Assembly (NCBI GenBank): GCA_001796335.1
Contig: MGMF01000023.1
Span: forward strand, 209,900 to 273,570
DNA from: Chloroflexi bacterium GWB2_49_20
GTDB lineage: Bacteria; Chloroflexota; Anaerolineae; Anaerolineales; Villigracilaceae
Length of the DNA: 63,671 nt
Direction: 5' to 3'
Shown here: positions 54,343 through 62,788 of the stretch, in pieces
How the letters are laid out: every line of letters begins with the position of its first letter
Numbering within the stretch: the stretch's first letter is position 1
Position numbers and translations under genes: made by a program
The notes under the pieces: model-generated
The model's database searches: none
What the model was told of the DNA's origin: nothing
What the model saw: only the letters and a program-made list of their open reading frames with translations

Positions 54343-54415
54343 GGGCCTGTAGCGCAGTTGGGAGCGCGCCTCAATCGCACTGAGGAGGCCAGGGGTTCGA
54401 ATCCCCTCAGGTCCA
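54343..54415 (+). tRNA. tRNA-Ala (anticodon CGC)
   Basis: A 73-nt cloverleaf: acceptor GGGCCTG/CAGGTCC, anticodon stem CCTCA/TGAGG with loop ATCGCAC (anticodon CGC, Ala), T arm AGGGG-TTCGAAT-CCCCT, discriminator A. CCA is not encoded. Confidence 0.95.
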
Positions 54416-54435
54416 CTCGTCAGGTTACAGATTGG

Positions 54436-54464
54436 TTGACGGAACCGCCGTTTGCGTGTACAAT
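54436..54464 (+). promoter_or_regulatory. Promoter of tRNA-Ala(GGC) and probably the leuS leader
   Basis: TTGACG (54436-54441), 17-bp spacer, TACAAT (54459-54464). It is the last clear promoter before the leuS T-box, with no terminator in between. Confidence 0.8.
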
Positions 54465-54499
54465 CGCCGTCGCATTGTGACCAGGATAAATTATCATCT

Positions 54500-54572
54500 G
54501 GGCCCATAGCGCAGTTGGGAGCGCGTCTCAATGGCATTGAGAAGGTCGAGGGTTCGAATCCCTCTGGGTCCA
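54500..54572 (+). tRNA. tRNA-Ala (anticodon GGC)
   Basis: A 73-nt cloverleaf: acceptor GGGCCCA/TGGGTCC, anticodon stem TCTCA/TGAGA with loop ATGGCAT (anticodon GGC, Ala), T arm GAGGG-TTCGAAT-CCCTC, discriminator A. The leuS T-box leader begins about 14 nt after its 3' end. Confidence 0.95.
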
Positions 54573-54586
54573 CTGTTAGACCAATA

Positions 54587-54863
54587 AGTGAAAGTCAGAC
54601 AGGAGTAGTAGGTCATCCTGCCAGCGAGATGGGAGAGTGAGGTGGAAGCCCATCACGGTATCTGCAGAATGCCACTTGAAGACCGAACTCGCCTGCCACC
54701 CGCAAGGGAGACTGCGTTGGTGAAACCAGTAGTCAACGCCGGCTGCAGCCCGTTACAGCGCCCCAGAGTGATCCTTGAACATGTTCAAGGTTAACCAGGG
54801 TGGTACCGCGGAGAATCTTTTCCAGAATCCTTCGTCCCTGTGTGGATGAAGGATTCTTTTATT
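54587..54863 (+). ncRNA. T-box leader of leuS
   Basis: The T-box core AGGGTGGTACCGCG is at 54797-54810. Stem I is closed by AAGTG (54587) and CACTT, with the AGTA E-loop and AGCGAG motifs inside. The terminator has arms AGAATCCTTCGTCC (54824-54837) and GGATGAAGGATTCT (54844-54857) and a TTTT run. Uncharged tRNA would stabilise the antiterminator and allow leuS expression. The gene implies tRNA-Leu; a CTG triplet lies in the right area, but a GAA-NNN reading would give TGC, so the specifier is not settled by eye. Confidence 0.88.
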
Positions 54864-54887
54864 AACACCTCAAAAAGGAGGTGCCGG

Positions 54888-55040
54888 ATGAACACTGAAA
54901 ACAATATTCACATAATTCCATCTCAGGAGTATGCCTGCCTTCTCGCGCACCTCCCGCTCGGGATCCGCCTGCCTGTCTCAACACCACCTGTTTCCTGCTT
55001 CGCTACGCATATTCCCAAAAAACCAACCATCATGAGGTAA
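54888..55040 (+). CDS. Small ORF between T-box and leuS (unknown)
   Basis: A 50-residue frame, MNTENNIHIIPSQEYACLLA and on, preceded by a near-perfect Shine-Dalgarno sequence AAAAAGGAGGTGCCGG. It begins ~30 nt after the T-box terminator and its stop lies 4 nt before the leuS ATG; the leuS ribosome-binding site (GAGGT) is inside its last codons, so leuS translation is probably coupled to it. It has five Leu codons in a 13-residue stretch (CLLAHLPLGIRL region), which could matter for leucine-dependent stalling. I do not recognise the protein. Confidence 0.5.
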   Translation: MNTENNIHIIPSQEYACLLAHLPLGIRLPVSTPPVSCFATHIPKKPTIMR

Positions 55041-55044
55041 TAGA

Positions 55045-57507
55045 ATGAACGAGAAACGAAATATAAGCGAAGGGTATGTACCTTCCTTGATCGAAACAAA
55101 ATGGCAGCAAAAATGGCACGCCGATGGTCTGTATAATGCCAACATCGACCCAAACAAACCCAAGCACTATGCCCTGACCATGCTGCCCTATCCTTCCGGT
55201 GACCTGCATATCGGGCACTGGTACGCCATGACACCCAGCGACGCGCGTGCCCGATTTATGCGCATGAATGGCTACAACGTCATGTTCCCGATCGGTTTTG
55301 ATGCCTTCGGGCTGCCGGCCGAAAACGCCGCCATCAAAAACAGGGTCCACCCAAAACAGTGGACTTACAAGAATATTGAGTTCATGCGCGCTCAACTGCG
55401 CTCCATGGGAGCCATGTGGGATTGGCGGCGTGAAGCCATCTCCGCCGACCCCGAATATTACCGCTGGACGCAGTGGTTCTTCACCCGGCTTTACAAGCAC
55501 GGGCTGGCCTACCGAAAAATGTCACCGGTGGACTTTTGTCCGAACTGCAACACTACCCTGGCACGCGAGCAGGTCTGGGGGGATGACCGGCATTGCGAGC
55601 GCTGCGGAACCCCGGTCATCAAGAAGGATCTCGACCAGTGGTTTTTCCGCACCACCAGCTATGCCGAAGAGCTGCTCGACTATGCAGGCACGGATTGGCC
55701 CGACCGCGTGCGTACACTGCAAACCAACTGGATCGGCAAAAGCCAGGGTGCTTCGGTCATCTTCAGGACCGAACAGGGAGACCCGCTGGAGATCTTCACC
55801 ACCCGCCCGGATACCCTGTGGGGCGCCACCTTCATGGTACTCTCCCCGGAGCACCCGCTGGTGGATAAGCTCACCACTCCCGCACAAAATGACGCTGTCC
55901 AGGAATATAAATTGCAGGCAACCCGCCAGTCGGATATCGAACGCGAGGCGGTTGACAAGGAAAAGACTGGCGTTTTCACCGGCAGCTTCGCCATCAACCC
56001 GGTCAACGGGGAGAAGATCCAGGTCTGGATCGCCGATTATGTGCTAATGAGTTACGGCACCGGCGCCATCATGGCCGTACCAGCCCATGACCAGCGCGAT
56101 TTTGAATTCGCCCGCAAATTCGGTCTGGAAGTGCGCGTCGTCATCCAGCCGGAGGGTGCCGATCCCCTGGATGGCGCCTCCATGCCCGCATCCGTTCCGG
56201 CCTCGGGCACAATGGTCAACTCCGGCTCTTTGACCGGCACATCCGCAGATGAAGCCTTCACAGCCGCCATCCGCTACCTGGAAGAAAAAGGCACGGGTAA
56301 AGCCTCCACCAATTACAAGCTGCGCGATTGGCTGATCTCGCGCCAGAGATACTGGGGCGCGCCCATCCCCATGGTGTACTGCGGCGAATGCGGCTGGAAC
56401 CCGGTCCCGGATGACCAACTACCGGTGCTGCTGCCCGATGATGTGGAGTGGAAACCCACCGGTGAATCACCCCTCAAGCTGCACCCCACCTGGAAGAACA
56501 CTTCCTGCCCGGTGTGTGCCAAACCTGCTATGCGTGAGACCGACACCATGGACACCTTCATGTGCTCATCCTGGTATCACCTGCGTTACCTGAGCCCAAA
56601 ATATGACCGGGGTCCTTTTGATCCGCAAGAATACGACTATTGGATGCCGGTGGATACCTACACCGGCGGCATCGAGCACGCCAATATGCACCTGATCTAC
56701 ACCCGTTTTTTCCACAAGGCCGGGCGCGATATGGGTATCATGAAAGGCCGTGAACCTATGACCCAACTGCGCAACCAGGGCATGGTGCTGGGGGAAGACC
56801 ACGAAAAAATGTCCAAGAGCCGTGGCAATGTCATCGCACCGGATGTATTGGTGGAACGCTACGGGGCGGACGCGGTGCGCGCCTTCCTGATGTTCTTCGC
56901 CCGCTGGGACATGGGCGCCCCCTGGAACTCAAATGGCATTGATGGGACCGTCCGCTGGCTGAGGCGTGTCTGGAGCGCGGTCATCGAACCGGGCACCCCT
57001 GCCAACCCCGACCCGGAGATCCTGGTGGCCTTGCGGCGCAAAGTACACCAGACCTTAAGGCAGGTCACCCGTGATTTTGAGACCTTTGAATTCAACACCA
57101 TTGTCTCGGCCCTGATGGAGTTAATGAACGAGATGTACAAGGCCCGCGAGGCAGGCGCAGGCGGCACTCCCGCCTGGCAGGAAGCCATCAACCTTTACCT
57201 GCTCATGCTGGCGCCGGTTTGCCCGCACGTTGCCGAAGAGCTGTGGCAGTACATTGGTAAACCTTATTCGATCCATACCCAATCCTGGCCCAAAGTGGAC
57301 CAGGCTGCCGCAGCCGAACAGGAGATCACGCTCATCGTGCAGGTCAACGGCAAGCTGCGGGACCGCATTACCGTACCGGCAGATATTCAGGATGAGGCCG
57401 CCAAAGCCATTGCCCTGGCCAGCCCGGCAGTTCAAAAATTGCTGGGTGGCAGATCTCCCCGCCAGGTCATCCTGGTGCCAAAACGGCTGGTAAATATCGT
57501 TCTGTAA
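55045..57507 (+). CDS. leuS: Leucyl-tRNA synthetase
   Basis: An 820-residue class I synthetase, normal length. HIGH is in MLPYPSGDLHIGHW (~47-60) and KMSKS in DHEKMSKSRGNVIAPDVL (~588). The editing domain (~220-400) and zinc-binding CPNCNTTLAREQVWGDDRHC region (~165) are present. It attaches leucine to tRNA-Leu and edits mischarged norvaline or isoleucine. It is controlled by the T-box leader upstream and is translated behind a small ORF. Confidence 0.98.
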   Translation: MNEKRNISEGYVPSLIETKWQQKWHADGLYNANIDPNKPKHYALTMLPYPSGDLHIGHWYAMTPSDARARFMRMNGYNVMFPIGFDAFGLPAENAAIKNRVHPKQWTYKNIEFMRAQLRSMGAMWDWRREAISADPEYYRWTQWFFTRLYKHGLAYRKMSPVDFCPNCNTTLAREQVWGDDRHCERCGTPVIKKDLDQWFFRTTSYAEELLDYAGTDWPDRVRTLQTNWIGKSQGASVIFRTEQGDPLEIFTTRPDTLWGATFMVLSPEHPLVDKLTTPAQNDAVQEYKLQATRQSDIEREAVDKEKTGVFTGSFAINPVNGEKIQVWIADYVLMSYGTGAIMAVPAHDQRDFEFARKFGLEVRVVIQPEGADPLDGASMPASVPASGTMVNSGSLTGTSADEAFTAAIRYLEEKGTGKASTNYKLRDWLISRQRYWGAPIPMVYCGECGWNPVPDDQLPVLLPDDVEWKPTGESPLKLHPTWKNTSCPVCAKPAMRETDTMDTFMCSSWYHLRYLSPKYDRGPFDPQEYDYWMPVDTYTGGIEHANMHLIYTRFFHKAGRDMGIMKGREPMTQLRNQGMVLGEDHEKMSKSRGNVIAPDVLVERYGADAVRAFLMFFARWDMGAPWNSNGIDGTVRWLRRVWSAVIEPGTPANPDPEILVALRRKVHQTLRQVTRDFETFEFNTIVSALMELMNEMYKAREAGAGGTPAWQEAINLYLLMLAPVCPHVAEELWQYIGKPYSIHTQSWPKVDQAAAAEQEITLIVQVNGKLRDRITVPADIQDEAAKAIALASPAVQKLLGGRSPRQVILVPKRLVNIVL

Positions 57508-57537
57508 TTAATACGTATCTACTCACCATATCAGATT

Positions 57538-57622
57538 TTGTCACTGCGAGCGCAGCGTGGTAGTCTCCTCTCCGGCATGGGGATTGCCACGTCGCTGGGA
57601 GGATGCTCCTCGCAAAGACAGA
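57538..57622. repeat. MITE/REP-like imperfect palindrome after leuS
   Basis: The left end TTGTCACTGCGAGCGCAGCG and the right end (reverse-complement TGTCTTTGCGAGGAGC) form imperfect inverted repeats; inner segments GTGGTAGTCTCC and GGGGATTGCCAC pair as well. This TGCGAGGAGC-type palindrome is familiar to me as a dispersed repeat in several bacterial genomes. No transposase is near. Confidence 0.7.
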
Positions 57623-57644
57623 AGATAGAGCTTTTTTGCATTGA

Positions 57645-57690
57645 ACTCGCTGGGCGTGGGTCTCCCGACTCGCTGGGCGTGGGTCTCCCG
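57645..57690 (+). repeat. Tandem 23-bp direct repeat
   Basis: Two identical copies of a 23-bp unit beginning ACTCGCTGGGCGTGGGTCTC, then a degenerate third start (ACCCCGCCCAGG). They lie between the palindromic element and the creatininase-family gene. Confidence 0.85.
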
Positions 57691-57747
57691 ACCCCGCCCA
57701 GGATTTGACCGCCGAAAGCCTCTGTGCCAAAAAATGGAGAAAACACG

Positions 57748-58434
57748 ATGCGCATTGAAGACCTCAATTGGATGGATGTTGAAACCTACCTGAAAAATGA
57801 AGACCGCCTGATCCTGATCGTCGGCGCCACCGAACAGCACGGCTACTTGAGCCTGGTTTCGGATGTGCGCATTCCCCAGGCGCTGGCGGATGCAGCCGCC
57901 CAGCAGACCGGTGTCCTGGTGGCTCCCCCGCTTAATTTCGGCAGCTCACCTTATTTCCTGGCTTACCCGGGCACTTTCAGTTTGCGCATCAGCACCCTGC
58001 TGGATGCCATTGAAGACCTGGTTCGCTCGGCTTATGGGCAGGGCTTCCGGCGCATCCTGCTGCTGAACGGACACGGCGGCAATGACGGCGCGCGTGCCCG
58101 CCTGGCGGAGCTTGCCAGCCAGATGCCCGACCTGCACCTGGCCTGGTATTCCTGGTGGGTGGCCCACAGCGTTTTGAACGTGGCTGAAAAGCACCAGATC
58201 AAGCCCTCGCATGCCAACTGGCTGGAAGCCTTTCCCTTTAATGTAGTCAGCGAGCTGCCCGACGAGGACAAAAACCCGCCCTTCGTCCCCGGCATCCTGG
58301 GGGCAAAACGAGCCCGCCTGGTCTACGGGGATGGCTCCTTCGGCGGCAAATACCAGGTGGGAGCGGATATCATGCAGGAGTTGTTCGATGCCGCCCTGCA
58401 GGACGTGCTCACCCTGCTCGAGTTTGACAGCTAA
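57748..58434 (+). CDS. Creatininase family metal-dependent amidohydrolase
   Basis: A 228-residue protein of the creatininase fold. Metal ligands are seen in VGATEQHGYLSLVSDVRIPQ (Glu, His, Asp, ~residues 27-45) and LLNGHGGNDGARARLAE (His, ~105). Members include creatininase, the riboflavin-pathway FAPy deformylase ArfB, and the mycofactocin peptidase MftE; none of their partner genes is here. The start ATG 57748 has GGAGA eight bases upstream; an in-frame start 24 nt earlier is less likely. It is flanked on both sides by repeat elements. Confidence 0.9.
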   Translation: MRIEDLNWMDVETYLKNEDRLILIVGATEQHGYLSLVSDVRIPQALADAAAQQTGVLVAPPLNFGSSPYFLAYPGTFSLRISTLLDAIEDLVRSAYGQGFRRILLLNGHGGNDGARARLAELASQMPDLHLAWYSWWVAHSVLNVAEKHQIKPSHANWLEAFPFNVVSELPDEDKNPPFVPGILGAKRARLVYGDGSFGGKYQVGADIMQELFDAALQDVLTLLEFDS

Positions 58435-58450
58435 AGGCTGGTTTTATTGA

Positions 58451-58542
58451 GACCCTAAAGGTTTTCAGCCTGACTGACGTACCGGTTTGCAAATCTCTTT
58501 TGGAAGATGGGACGAAGGTTAACGGTAAAAACCTTTAGGGTC
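58451..58542. repeat. 92-bp element with 15-bp perfect terminal inverted repeats
   Basis: GACCCTAAAGGTTTT (58451-58465) and its exact reverse complement (58528-58542) flank 62 bp without an ORF. This fits a miniature inverted-repeat element. No target-site duplication is evident. Confidence 0.7.
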
Positions 58543-58611
58543 TATAGGTTAAGGTGCAAAATCCTGCCTCACTCCAGTCAGGGGATCCTTCGCTGTGCTC
58601 ACACCGTCCCG

Positions 58612-58659
58612 GCATCGTCCCGATGTTCTTACGGGGCATCGTCCCGATGTTCTTACGGG
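58612..58659 (+). repeat. Tandem 24-bp direct repeat
   Basis: Two copies of a 24-bp unit beginning GCATCGTCCCGATGTTCTTA; part of a ~470-bp gene-free stretch (58435-58906) made mostly of short repeat elements. Confidence 0.85.
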
Positions 58660-58709
58660 GTGTCCTTCGGGAGAATGCCTGGGTGAGGGCTTTTGGGTGA
58701 GATCCGTAG

Positions 58710-58730
58710 GGGCGACCTTCATGGTCGCCC
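58710..58730. repeat. GGGCGACC palindrome
   Basis: GGGCGACC-TTCAT-GGTCGCCC, an 8-bp perfect stem inside a GTAGGGGCGAC... segment; another GTAGGGGCGCA piece follows at ~58760. It looks like a degraded REP-type repeat. Confidence 0.6.
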
Positions 58731-58906
58731 TGTTTCTTTGGGATGCGTTCGCCCAAAATCGTAGGGGCGCAGTGCCTCATGTTCCGGCCTCTTTTTCCGG
58801 GATGCATCCTTTTTTGTTCTGCTTTGTATTTAGAAAATTTTTTTAGTAAAACCCGTCTCTAAGAAGATCTCGCTGGTTAGGATCCTCTTTGATTTTAAAC
58901 AAATCG

Positions 58907-60721
58907 TCAGTCTTTAAATTTAGCCTTACTTTCAAGCAACCGTAATTGCTGGGTAACTTTGTGCCCATCATTATCATTATAGGTTCGTTTTTCAGTCATG
59001 CCATTAGTTCGGGCGGCGGCGGTAACTTCACCCCAACTCACAAAATATTTATCGTAATATTCAATTGGGTATTTCCCAAATTTTGAAAGTTCATCCCGTG
59101 ATGGAATATGGCCAATTTCTCCAGCCACTCGTTTTACTTCCAATTGCAAAGTTTTTTTAGGAACTTTATAAACTTGCTTTTCTAAGCGGGGAACAGGGCT
59201 ATTTTTGCTAGTTAAAACTCGTTCCATTTTGCGAAATGGATCTAAACCATTCTGAATTTCTTGATGTCTTTCATTAGATAAATTCCAATATTTCTCTGAA
59301 GCTTCGATTCCTATATATTTTCTGCCAAGTTGATGGGCTGTTAGTGTTGTTGTACCAGATCCATTGAAACAATCTAAGACAATTTCGTTGGGTTTTGTAA
59401 AAATTGAAATGATTCTATACATCAAGTGTGGCGGTAATTGAGTTGGGTGGTCAACCCGTCTGCTATTGTGTTTAAGGCGATGAATATCACTCCATAAATC
59501 AGTTAATTTTGCCCTATCGTTAATTTTTGCGGCAATACGAGTATCTACACAATTTTCACGCAAGCAATAATCATCGGCTAAAGGTTCGAATGAATTAAAA
59601 CTCGTAGGTGCGCTCGATAAACGAATATGCTCTGATCCACCTGTGAAACATGGCAGTTCTCTTGATTCGCCTTTTGTAAAACAAAGAATTGTATAGTGTG
59701 CTGGCATAATCATACGTACTGGAAATGCTAAAGCCTCCCAAACAAGCCAATTTTGATATTTCAAAATAGTTTGCATGTAGAGGAAATGCCTAATTGACCA
59801 AAGAGGAATATTCAATAAGGCAAGAGTTCGTCCTGGCTTTATCACACGGGATAACTCATAAATCCATTCATCACACCACTTGAAATAATCTTGAATGTCT
59901 AAATCATCTAAGTAACCAGAATATTTCTTTTTCAGGTTGTATGGCGGGTCAACAAATACAAAATCAATAGAATTGTCAGGAACTAACTTTAATTTTTCAA
60001 GACAATCACCATTAATAATGGTATTAGTTAATTCTTCCGGAAGTTGATTCTCTTGAAATTCAATATGTACAATTGGATTAGCCTGCCGATATAAACCAAT
60101 CTCTTTAGTGTCAATTACGGTTAAAGTCCTATATGGTTCCAAACCAAAAAGGTCTGCAAACCGCTTAATTACTGTACTTAAATCGCCGTTCAATTCACAG
60201 GCAATATCTCGCCAAACATCGGAGATTAAGGTACCTGCTTCATGGTAAGTATGTTTTTTGCCACCATAATCTTTTGTTGTTTTATCGCACACGGGGCAAT
60301 AAGTGTATTCAATCCGTGTTTTGGTGTGACGCAATGATGCTTTATACCGTGTGTAAACTAGTGCTCCGAAGTGCCGATGGGGTAATTTGCGTTGATTTCC
60401 ATCAATTATTGTCCCCCGTTTTATTGCTATCCAATGTTGATACATTAATATATCTGGCATTTGGGCTTGTACTTGAACGAGATCTATTACTTCACCTAAT
60501 ACAACTAAAGTTGCTTTTTCACCAAGATTTTTTGATACTTCTGCTACTAAATCTCCAACTCCCTGTAATGGCTGATCGAGTTGGCTTGGGGTTTGGCTGG
60601 CAGGTAATATTATAAGGCAAACATCACTTAAATTCTTACAAACCGAGAGAAATTCATCTCGGTTTTTCACCAACGAATGTGCGATTTCTAAAGTTTGATA
60701 GTTTTCTGAAAAATGGGTCAT
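58907..60721 (-). CDS. Site-specific DNA methyltransferase (N6-adenine/N4-cytosine class, beta order)
   Basis: A 604-residue restriction-modification methylase. Catalytic motif IV DPPYNLKKK (in DFVFVDPPYNL, ~265) precedes the SAM motif I VLDCFNGSGTTTLTAHQLG (~450), the beta-class order of PF01555 enzymes. The N-terminal ~200 residues contain a zinc-ribbon-like CPVCDKTTKDYGGKKHTYHE and GTLISDVWRDIACELNGDL, also seen in other large methylases of this type as far as I recall; the C-terminal ~100 residues are probably target-recognition. Its ATG is one base after the stop of the upstream gene, and no Shine-Dalgarno sequence is present, so it is translated by coupling. Base and site methylated are unknown. 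Confidence 0.9.
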   Translation of the reverse strand: MTHFSENYQTLEIAHSLVKNRDEFLSVCKNLSDVCLIILPASQTPSQLDQPLQGVGDLVAEVSKNLGEKATLVVLGEVIDLVQVQAQMPDILMYQHWIAIKRGTIIDGNQRKLPHRHFGALVYTRYKASLRHTKTRIEYTYCPVCDKTTKDYGGKKHTYHEAGTLISDVWRDIACELNGDLSTVIKRFADLFGLEPYRTLTVIDTKEIGLYRQANPIVHIEFQENQLPEELTNTIINGDCLEKLKLVPDNSIDFVFVDPPYNLKKKYSGYLDDLDIQDYFKWCDEWIYELSRVIKPGRTLALLNIPLWSIRHFLYMQTILKYQNWLVWEALAFPVRMIMPAHYTILCFTKGESRELPCFTGGSEHIRLSSAPTSFNSFEPLADDYCLRENCVDTRIAAKINDRAKLTDLWSDIHRLKHNSRRVDHPTQLPPHLMYRIISIFTKPNEIVLDCFNGSGTTTLTAHQLGRKYIGIEASEKYWNLSNERHQEIQNGLDPFRKMERVLTSKNSPVPRLEKQVYKVPKKTLQLEVKRVAGEIGHIPSRDELSKFGKYPIEYYDKYFVSWGEVTAAARTNGMTEKRTYNDNDGHKVTQQLRLLESKAKFKD

Positions 60722-60722
60722 T

Positions 60723-61757
60723 TTAGAATTGTTCTCTTAAAAATTGACACAATACATTAAGTTCACTGCGAGAAAATGCAACTGTACAATGACTGTAAGA
60801 ACATATTATCCGTAGAGCAGTCTCTCGCTGAAAATTGCCTGCTCCGTCTAAAACATAAGCAATTTTATGACCCGCTCTTTCCACTTGTTCGTACCGTGCC
60901 CGTGCTTGCCCTGACTTACGCTCAATAACACTATTTGTGGTTACTTGAAAACCTACTTCGATGGCAACATATTTTGTACCATCAGTGACAACAATATCAA
61001 ATGCTGTCATTCGCCCTGTGGCGCTATCTGTATGAGTAACATTCGGCAACCTACCGCCTGTTTTTATTTCAACATTTTCTAAACCCAAATGTTCTGAAAT
61101 ATATGCAGCAACGAACCTTTGTGCAATTTGCCCAAGACTATTGGAAGTTGCTCCGCCTGTTATTCGACTTACCCAAATATATCGTTGCTTTATAAAGGTC
61201 GTCAGTTCGTCAGTCTTGCCAAAATACTCTCCAATTTCACATTTTGCCAAAGTTGAAGCTACTTCTTGATCTTCATCACTGTATGCGCTTCCGAATAATA
61301 GAAGAGCGATAGCATCCTTCTGTAAATCATCAAGATGATGATTATTGAGCAATTCTTTACCATCAATCTTTAACTCTTTATTACTGAATTTCTTTTTTGG
61401 CAATGCGCAAAATTTATAAGTTCTTGGCTCTCCATGCCAGAGGTAATGAAGTTCATCCGATGGGAATAAAGTTCCAAACTCTGCGCTAACCCTTTGAAGC
61501 ATTTCGCCGCCAAAATCGGCAAGTATGACAAGGTGCTTCAAAAATAAGTTTGCCGGAAAACTTGATGCTTCAATTATTGTGAAAAGGTTTTCTAGATCCG
61601 GCGTTTCCACGCTAATAATGCTAATGAATTGGTCTTGAGTTTTGAGTAATAGCGGAATAATGCTTAACTTTGATTCAATTTCCGAAAGTTCGGAAGGCCA
61701 AAACTTCGATGCAACGGCTTCAAGTTCTTCAAACGTTTTTGTGTAATTTGCAGACAT
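60723..61757 (-). CDS. Probable type II restriction endonuclease
   Basis: A 344-residue protein with no family I can name. The C-terminal third has a plausible PD-(D/E)XK-type site: MTAFDIVVTDGTKYVAIEVG (Asp, then E-V-G ~15 residues on) followed by FQVTTNSVIERKSGQARARY. A helical N-terminal ~120 residues may bind DNA. It is encoded directly before the methyltransferase (1 nt gap), the usual layout of a restriction-modification pair. ATG 61757 has TGAGGT nine bases upstream; a start 33 nt earlier is possible. AT-rich codon use like its neighbours and unlike the rest of the window suggests transfer as a unit. Confidence 0.6.
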   Translation of the reverse strand: MSANYTKTFEELEAVASKFWPSELSEIESKLSIIPLLLKTQDQFISIISVETPDLENLFTIIEASSFPANLFLKHLVILADFGGEMLQRVSAEFGTLFPSDELHYLWHGEPRTYKFCALPKKKFSNKELKIDGKELLNNHHLDDLQKDAIALLLFGSAYSDEDQEVASTLAKCEIGEYFGKTDELTTFIKQRYIWVSRITGGATSNSLGQIAQRFVAAYISEHLGLENVEIKTGGRLPNVTHTDSATGRMTAFDIVVTDGTKYVAIEVGFQVTTNSVIERKSGQARARYEQVERAGHKIAYVLDGAGNFQRETALRIICSYSHCTVAFSRSELNVLCQFLREQF

Positions 61758-61915
61758 AGTCGATAACCTCAAAAGGGAATGACCTTCCATCCTAGTTTAG
61801 CACAAGTATTTGATTAAAAAAATGGAACTGCGTATAAGGGAAGTGCTTCATGGTTTGTTTTAGCGGCTGTAGCAAAACCGCTGTCCGGTGGAGCCTTTGT
61901 TAGGATGCAAGAGTG

Positions 61916-62635
61916 TCAAACATCGTTTTTATTTTGCCATTTGATATACATCGTTAATCCGTCTAAGTCTGGGAAAAGGGATCGATAATTTATTCCGAGC
62001 ATATCCAAATCTCTCTTGAATCTTCCCTTATCATTTTTGTTGATTATGAACTTGACGAAGTTCTCAATGCCTGCTTCCTTAAAATTTGCATCTTCAATTG
62101 GTACTAGGGGAGGAACTTTCCCTGTGTCATTATTGTGTATTGGGAATGAGTGAATTGTAAAGCAACCTTCTTGTGCTATTAGTCTGTTGTTGATGTGCCT
62201 TGGATAGAATGCGCTTAGCGAGGATATGTTGTCGAGACTGTCGAGGTTTTCGAACCATATAGTATTATCGAAAGCCAAAAGGCTTCCATCATTGTAATTA
62301 TCATCTAAGGAAAAGAAGAGGGCTTTCAATGGATTAGTTGTCCAATCCAGCAATCTCGTTGGTAGCCCATGATGTTGACCAATTACCAACCAATCAACAT
62401 CGTTTTTGGGTTCGGTAGATAAGTGTGGGATTGAATACTTCTTAAATTTTTCCAGTAGTTCTTCTTCAAATATATGCCAACCAAAAACTGACATCCTAAT
62501 ATTGTCCAATCTGCCAATGGATGGTATTAGCTTCCATGTGCTATTGGCCTGACCACGGTACATCGAGAATGGACCCAAGCTTCCAATATGGTTAAGCAGA
62601 TCTGATATAGTCGAAATTATTATTTCTTTTATCAT
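61916..62635 (-). CDS. FRG-domain protein
   Basis: A 239-residue protein of the FRG family, named for its Phe-Arg-Gly-like motif. Here FSMYRGQANSTWKLIPSIGR (~residue 23) and WLVIGQHHGLPTRLLDWTTN plus PLKALFFSL (~83-112) are the hallmark blocks. FRG proteins often appear in phage-defence and toxin islands; their chemistry is unknown to me. It lies 158 bp upstream of the restriction gene on the same strand. There is only a weak AAGG ribosome-binding site. AT-rich codon use matches the island. Confidence 0.87.
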   Translation of the reverse strand: MIKEIIISTISDLLNHIGSLGPFSMYRGQANSTWKLIPSIGRLDNIRMSVFGWHIFEEELLEKFKKYSIPHLSTEPKNDVDWLVIGQHHGLPTRLLDWTTNPLKALFFSLDDNYNDGSLLAFDNTIWFENLDSLDNISSLSAFYPRHINNRLIAQEGCFTIHSFPIHNNDTGKVPPLVPIEDANFKEAGIENFVKFIINKNDKGRFKRDLDMLGINYRSLFPDLDGLTMYIKWQNKNDV

Positions 62636-62788
62636 TCAATTTAGCCTTGCAATCTATTGGTTTGCGTTAGATGCAGCGGGGCGGACGTGGACTCTACTTC
62701 GTATCATGGTACTACCTTAGCTTAGCATAATCCCATTTTAGCAGGGCGAATCCCTGTCAACTAGTACGCTTTAATAGTCCACTTTTTA

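Noticed and set aside
55268-56047. 259-codon plus-strand frame
   Set aside because: Out-of-frame shadow of leuS; low-complexity Ser/Pro/Arg composition caused by its codon bias.
58612-58659. Possible CRISPR repeats
   Set aside because: Only two directly adjacent copies with no spacers and no cas genes; a tandem duplication.
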